Origin: Bacteroidaceae bacterium
GTDB lineage: Bacteria; Bacteroidota; Bacteroidia; Bacteroidales; Bacteroidaceae
Assembly: GCA_017559845.1 (NCBI GenBank)
Contig: JAFYQQ010000005.1
Coordinates: forward strand, 27,965 to 91,964
Reading direction: 5' to 3'
DNA: 64,000 nt
The translations under genes were made by a program, and so were the position numbers. The notes beneath the pieces were generated by a model. The model searched no databases. It was given only the letters and a program-made list of their open reading frames with translations, and was not told the origin of the DNA. Of the stretch, positions 60,347-64,000 are shown in pieces; the stretch's first letter is position 1, and every line of letters begins with the position of its first letter.

Positions 60347-61912
60347 ATGCTGATTAAAAAAATACAGGGAAAACTGGAAGAACGTAATGGTTATCATTAT
60401 GAATTTGATATGCATTCCCAACCAATAGGTAAGGGGGGTATGGGTGTTGTATATAAAGGTTTTAAAATTTATGATGTAACAGGAGTTAGGCAAGTTGTCG
60501 CAATAAAAGCGATGAATGACGGTCTTCCGTTCGACGTGTATGAAAGAGCAGAACGCGAAGCATCAATTCGTTTACGAAACGAAAATCTTGTTGAAATGTT
60601 AGGGTTTATTTCAGAAACGGAAATAGATCCTTACGGACAAAAGAAAAACAAATATTATGTTGTAAGTGAATATCTTAATGGTATTGTGCTTTCAGACTTG
60701 TTGACTGGTCAGTTCAAGGATATAGATGGTATAGAAATCCCATATGCAAAACAACTGTATACGCGATATGTTTCTGATAGAGAGTCTACTTCTATCGAAA
60801 TAATTAAAAGTGTCCTGTCTGGAGTCTCTGCATTACATGACAAGAAATATATTCATAGGGATATTGATCCTACGAATATAATGGTTACAGACAAGGGGGC
60901 AATCAAACTGATAGATTTCGGAATTGCCAAAAACGTAAGTATGTTAGGCACTGTAGATAAGTCTTTGACTTCAACAGGTAAATTTATTGGTAAGGCAGAA
61001 TACGCATCTCCCGAATTGGTCTTAGGCGATGTGAAAAATCAGGGATATCATACAGATATTTACGCGATAGGCATATTGCTATATCAACTCTTAGTTGGAA
61101 GGTTGCCTTTTAGTGGTAGTAAATATGAAATATTGCAAATGCAATTAAACGATAAATTACCGCTTAAAAACATTAATAATGTATCGTTGCGCAAGATTGT
61201 AAAGAAAGCTACAGAAAAGAATAGAACAGACCGGTATATTTCTGCTGCACAAATGCGAGTGGAAATAGATATGGTAGAGGTTCAGAATTCTAATGTGTAC
61301 AAAAAGCATTGGAAATCCGCCATAGCGATTCTGGCATCAAGTGTGGCTTGTGCATGTTTTTTGTTTTGGCTTAATAATAACGCCCCTGCAGAGAAGCCAC
61401 AATTTAATGAAGAACCGGCCAAAACAGAATATACCCCTAATACTCGTAAACAATCTGAACCACTCGAAAAACAATATACATATGATCAAGCGATAAGTTT
61501 GTTAGATAATGCTAATGACGCTAAAGAGGGATTAAAAGCCTTGAAAGAAATGGCCGCAAATGAAAATGTTGATGCAAATGTTCTATTAGGACTGTTGTAT
61601 GTTGTTGATAAGAAAGACCAAAGTAAAAAAGTAAGTGTCTATAGAAAGAATCTTGGTCTTGGTAATAATACAGAGAATTCGGATAGTTCTATTAAATACC
61701 TTGAAAAAATTGTAAAACGTGCGGATGCCCATCCTGAAGCTTTAATTATTTATGCAAAACAAATATCTAAAACCAAAAGCCGAGATGAAATAATAAATAT
61801 CATAGATTCTGCGGAAACAAAGCTTAGCAAGCTGGACAGTTATAAGTTTAAAGGCTTTGATAAGGATGTTTTGAAAGGAAAGATTAATAAAATAAGAGAC
61901 GAATTAAAATAA
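60347..61912 (+). CDS. Membrane Ser/Thr protein kinase with altered catalytic loop
   Basis: The 521-residue protein has an N-terminal Hanks-type kinase domain (about 20-310): P-loop GKGGMGVVYKG (28-38), VAIK Lys 54, helix-C Glu 71, catalytic loop H170-R-D-I-D-P-T-N177, DFG as IDFGIAK (190-192) and APE-like YASPELV. The usual Lys of HRDxKPxN is Asp 174, an odd change. A membrane helix follows (about 324-341), then an exported tail of about 180 residues with a Pro/Glu/Lys linker and helical, repeat-like sequence (TYDQAISLLDNANDAKEGLK; AHPEALIIYAKQISKTKSRD). Topology is kinase inside, tail outside. The next kinase gene begins 3 bp later. Confidence 0.9.
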   Translation: MLIKKIQGKLEERNGYHYEFDMHSQPIGKGGMGVVYKGFKIYDVTGVRQVVAIKAMNDGLPFDVYERAEREASIRLRNENLVEMLGFISETEIDPYGQKKNKYYVVSEYLNGIVLSDLLTGQFKDIDGIEIPYAKQLYTRYVSDRESTSIEIIKSVLSGVSALHDKKYIHRDIDPTNIMVTDKGAIKLIDFGIAKNVSMLGTVDKSLTSTGKFIGKAEYASPELVLGDVKNQGYHTDIYAIGILLYQLLVGRLPFSGSKYEILQMQLNDKLPLKNINNVSLRKIVKKATEKNRTDRYISAAQMRVEIDMVEVQNSNVYKKHWKSAIAILASSVACACFLFWLNNNAPAEKPQFNEEPAKTEYTPNTRKQSEPLEKQYTYDQAISLLDNANDAKEGLKALKEMAANENVDANVLLGLLYVVDKKDQSKKVSVYRKNLGLGNNTENSDSSIKYLEKIVKRADAHPEALIIYAKQISKTKSRDEIINIIDSAETKLSKLDSYKFKGFDKDVLKGKINKIRDELK

Positions 61913-61915
61913 AAG

Positions 61916-62911
61916 ATGTACAATAATTGCCAACCTCAAGTTCTTAAGAAAGAGGGAGATAATCGAGTTTATCTCCAAGTAACGGGTCAATGGTATTACT
62001 ATGATCCAAATAGTACACCATTAGGTGATGGAGCAATGGGTACAGTGTATCTGGGATTTAGTTGTAATTCCAACCAACGTATTGCAGTTAAACGAGTAAA
62101 GGATATATATGCGAATAATCCAGTTATAAGGGATAGGGCCAAACAAGAGGCTTCCTTGTCATTCTCACATCCAAATTTAGTGCAAATGTTAGGCTTATGT
62201 GAAGTATCTCCATCTCAAGGCCCTATTTTCATATTAAGCGGCTATGTTGCAGGTATAACATTAGAAACGCACGTTAAAGAACAGCTCAATCAATTACCAG
62301 CGCAGGAAAGAGTGGAAAAGATTGCAAAGGATATTTGCAATGTACTTGATGCGCTGCAATATTTGCATACAAGAGGCGTAGTACATCGCGATGTCAAACC
62401 CTCAAATATTATGATAGAGAATGGCTCTGTAGTGAAGTTAATGGACTTAGGTATTGCCAGGTTGAATGGCGGAAACAAGTATTCTTCTTACGGATTTATT
62501 GGCACACCTCAATATGCAGCACCAGAACAGATTCTACGAGATGCCCAAAACTCTGAAATTAATGCCCAAACGGATATATATGCATCCGGTGTAACTTTAT
62601 ATGAACTGATAACCGGTAAAAATCCGTTCAAAACAGACGTAGAAGCGGAAATGCTGGCGAGGCAGATACAAATGAAACTTCCCTATGACAAAAAAATACC
62701 CAAAAGATTATATAAAGTCATCCTAAAAGCTACAGAAAAGGTTCCGGCCAAACGTTATAGAACCGCATCAGATTTCAAATGTGCTATATTAGATGCATTA
62801 AATGGGGATGAGGGGTTTCTTACATCTATACTTTATGGGCATTCAAAAATAATTTTTGTTTGTGCTTTTATTTTGATTATTAGTATTGTAATATTATTAT
62901 TTTTAATATAA
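61916..62911 (+). CDS. Tail-anchored Ser/Thr protein kinase
   Basis: The 331-residue Hanks-type kinase is complete: P-loop GDGAMGTVYLG (37-47), IAVK Lys 59, helix-C Glu 78, HRDVKPSN (157-164, catalytic Asp 159 and Lys 161), LMDLGIAR (Asp 177; DLG in place of DFG, common in bacteria) and activation segment GFIGTPQYAAPEQ. The last about 20 residues are a membrane helix with almost no tail, so it is anchored with the kinase in the cytoplasm. It differs from its neighbour in having a standard catalytic loop; the two may form an active/atypical pair. Confidence 0.92.
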   Translation: MYNNCQPQVLKKEGDNRVYLQVTGQWYYYDPNSTPLGDGAMGTVYLGFSCNSNQRIAVKRVKDIYANNPVIRDRAKQEASLSFSHPNLVQMLGLCEVSPSQGPIFILSGYVAGITLETHVKEQLNQLPAQERVEKIAKDICNVLDALQYLHTRGVVHRDVKPSNIMIENGSVVKLMDLGIARLNGGNKYSSYGFIGTPQYAAPEQILRDAQNSEINAQTDIYASGVTLYELITGKNPFKTDVEAEMLARQIQMKLPYDKKIPKRLYKVILKATEKVPAKRYRTASDFKCAILDALNGDEGFLTSILYGHSKIIFVCAFILIISIVILLFLI

Positions 62912-62915
62912 TTTT

Positions 62916-63902
62916 ATGGTTATATCCATTGATATAAAAGGTGAAACGTATGGCTTCATAGATTCTCGAATAGGAGGTCGTAAAGAAAATCAGGATTCTG
63001 CAGGTGTAAAAGATACCCAATTAGGCTTTTTAATAGTGGTCTGTGATGGTATGGGAGGAATGCAGGGTGGATGCATCGCCTCTCAGTTGGCTGTACAAAC
63101 AATTATCGACTCTGTTGCTTCTGCTGACAAACAAACAAATCCCTCCATGGCTTTAATTAAAGCTATTCGCAATGCCAATATGGCCATTATAGAAGAAGGA
63201 CAAAGGAATCCAAATCTCCAAGGAATGGGAACTACCGTAACAGCCCTCTTATTAACACCATATTCAGCTATTACGGCATATGTGGGCGACAGTAGAATCT
63301 ATCAATTACGTAATGGAAAAAAAGTTTTCCGAACTTTTGACCATTCGATGGTTTTCGAAATGGTGAAGAAAAAAGTGATTTCTGAAGAGCAAGCCAGATT
63401 GTCAGCCCAGTCAAATATAATAATGAAGGCTCTTGGTATAAAGAGTGATTTAGAGGTTGAGGTTTCTGAACGTCCCTATCAGAAAGGAGACCGGTTTGTC
63501 TTGTGCACTGATGGTTTTTGGGGTGCAATGCCAGAAAATGACTTTATCAGGCATTTGTCTGAGAGAAAGGAAATCAACAAAATCTTGGATAGTACCGCAA
63601 ATGTGGTAGAAAGTATAGGCAGAAGCAGTGAAAGTGAATACGATAATCTCACTGCTGCGATAATAGAAATGAAAAACAACTCCATATTAAAGGAAAAAAT
63701 GAATAAAACAGCCAAACTAATCATTACTATCCTGTCAGTAGTACTGACAGTAAGTTTAATATTAAATATTTATTGTCTTGTAAAAGGAAGTCCGTTAACC
63801 AATGGAAAGACTGATGCTGGTATTATATCAGATACAACCAAAACAAAAGCTATTATTGATTCAACCGATAGTGTACAAATAAATCAACCCGCAGCAGAAT
63901 GA
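62916..63902 (+). CDS. Membrane PP2C-type Ser/Thr phosphatase
   Basis: The 328-residue protein has a PP2C domain (about 10-250) with the metal-binding marks GGRKENQDSAG, VCDGMGGMQGG, MGTTVTALLL, AYVGDSRIYQLR, LCTDGFWGAM and YDNLTAAIIE. A membrane helix (about 266-288) and a short exported tail follow. It would reverse phosphorylation by the adjacent kinases. It starts 4 bp after kinase 2 and its stop overlaps the next start in ATGA. Confidence 0.93.
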   Translation: MVISIDIKGETYGFIDSRIGGRKENQDSAGVKDTQLGFLIVVCDGMGGMQGGCIASQLAVQTIIDSVASADKQTNPSMALIKAIRNANMAIIEEGQRNPNLQGMGTTVTALLLTPYSAITAYVGDSRIYQLRNGKKVFRTFDHSMVFEMVKKKVISEEQARLSAQSNIIMKALGIKSDLEVEVSERPYQKGDRFVLCTDGFWGAMPENDFIRHLSERKEINKILDSTANVVESIGRSSESEYDNLTAAIIEMKNNSILKEKMNKTAKLIITILSVVLTVSLILNIYCLVKGSPLTNGKTDAGIISDTTKTKAIIDSTDSVQINQPAAE

Positions 63903-64000
63903 AGAAAATATATACTATAGGCCGTGAAGAGAGTTGCGATATCGTCATACCAGACCAGACAGATGTGGTCAGTCGTTTACATGCAACCTTGCGAATAGAC
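63899..64000 (+). CDS. FHA-domain protein, cut by window end
   Basis: Thirty-four codons are visible. They begin MKKIYTIGREESCDIVIPDQ and continue with VVSRLHATL, the Gly-Arg and Ser-x-x-His marks of an FHA domain. The domain is at the extreme N-terminus. The ATG overlaps the PP2C stop (ATGA), so it is a translationally coupled member of the same operon. The rest lies beyond the window, so partner domains are unknown. Confidence 0.8.
   Translation, partial: MKKIYTIGREESCDIVIPDQTDVVSRLHATLRID

Overview
The window looks like a chromosomal segment of a gut- or mouth-type Bacteroidales bacterium, probably Prevotella-like. The evidence is sequence-level. Many genes start behind the Bacteroidetes promoter form TTTG-N19/20-TAnnTTTG and lack a strong Shine-Dalgarno. 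A secreted M6 protease ends in a type IX secretion sorting tail. A NusG-like UpxY protein and a GH92 mannosidase, both typical of this phylum, are also present. Species was not determined.

Layout. 0-3.7 kb: the 3' part of a huge Gly-rich YGGGN-repeat surface protein. 3.8-17.7 kb: mostly housekeeping genes (ligA, dapA, a MaoC-type hydratase, the KDO genes kdsA-kdsD, a phospholipase-D-type synthase, a TPR protein, a solute-binding lipoprotein, pgk, nth, an M64 peptidase). 17.7-25.8 kb: a small envelope operon (YtxH, holin-like, short protein), a SPOR lipoprotein, ruvX, def, a TPR protein, thrS-infC-rpmI-rplT. 25.8-27.5 kb: hairpin-rich non-coding DNA ending in a leftward 6S-like RNA. 27.5-37.8 kb: a seven-gene rightward run from malQ to a GH92 alpha-mannosidase. 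It contains an isomerase, a sugar kinase and a class II aldolase that could form a ketose-1-phosphate route for mannose or lyxose. 38.2-47.3 kb, leftward: a large lipoprotein, then an exopolysaccharide synthase/export operon (TolC-like, HlyD-like, zinc-ribbon TackOD1-like protein, GT2 synthase, nucleotide-sugar dehydrogenase). 47.7-57.8 kb: ABC-F protein, M13 peptidase, metA, U32 peptidase, M6 protease, lytic transglycosylase, tRNA-Trp.

58-64 kb appears by eye to be AT-richer and accessory. A roughly 400-nt structured leader with an intrinsic terminator just before the start codon precedes a UpxY-type antiterminator. This is followed by an FHA protein, two membrane Ser/Thr kinases, a membrane PP2C phosphatase and the start of another FHA protein, all in one tight operon that leaves the window. 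It is my best candidate for an undescribed system: a phospho-signalling module controlled by its own antiterminator.

A second theme is non-coding structure. Convergent gene ends carry long perfect inverted repeats (3.7, 37.8 and 56.4 kb). Between dapA and the MaoC gene lies a two-copy multi-hairpin element whose ends are heptad TGAGCNN repeats that supply the stop codons of both flanking genes. Related short-hairpin repeats fill 26-27 kb. No CRISPR array, rRNA gene or intact transposase was seen. Promoter and terminator calls are from reading motifs by eye; nothing was searched against databases.
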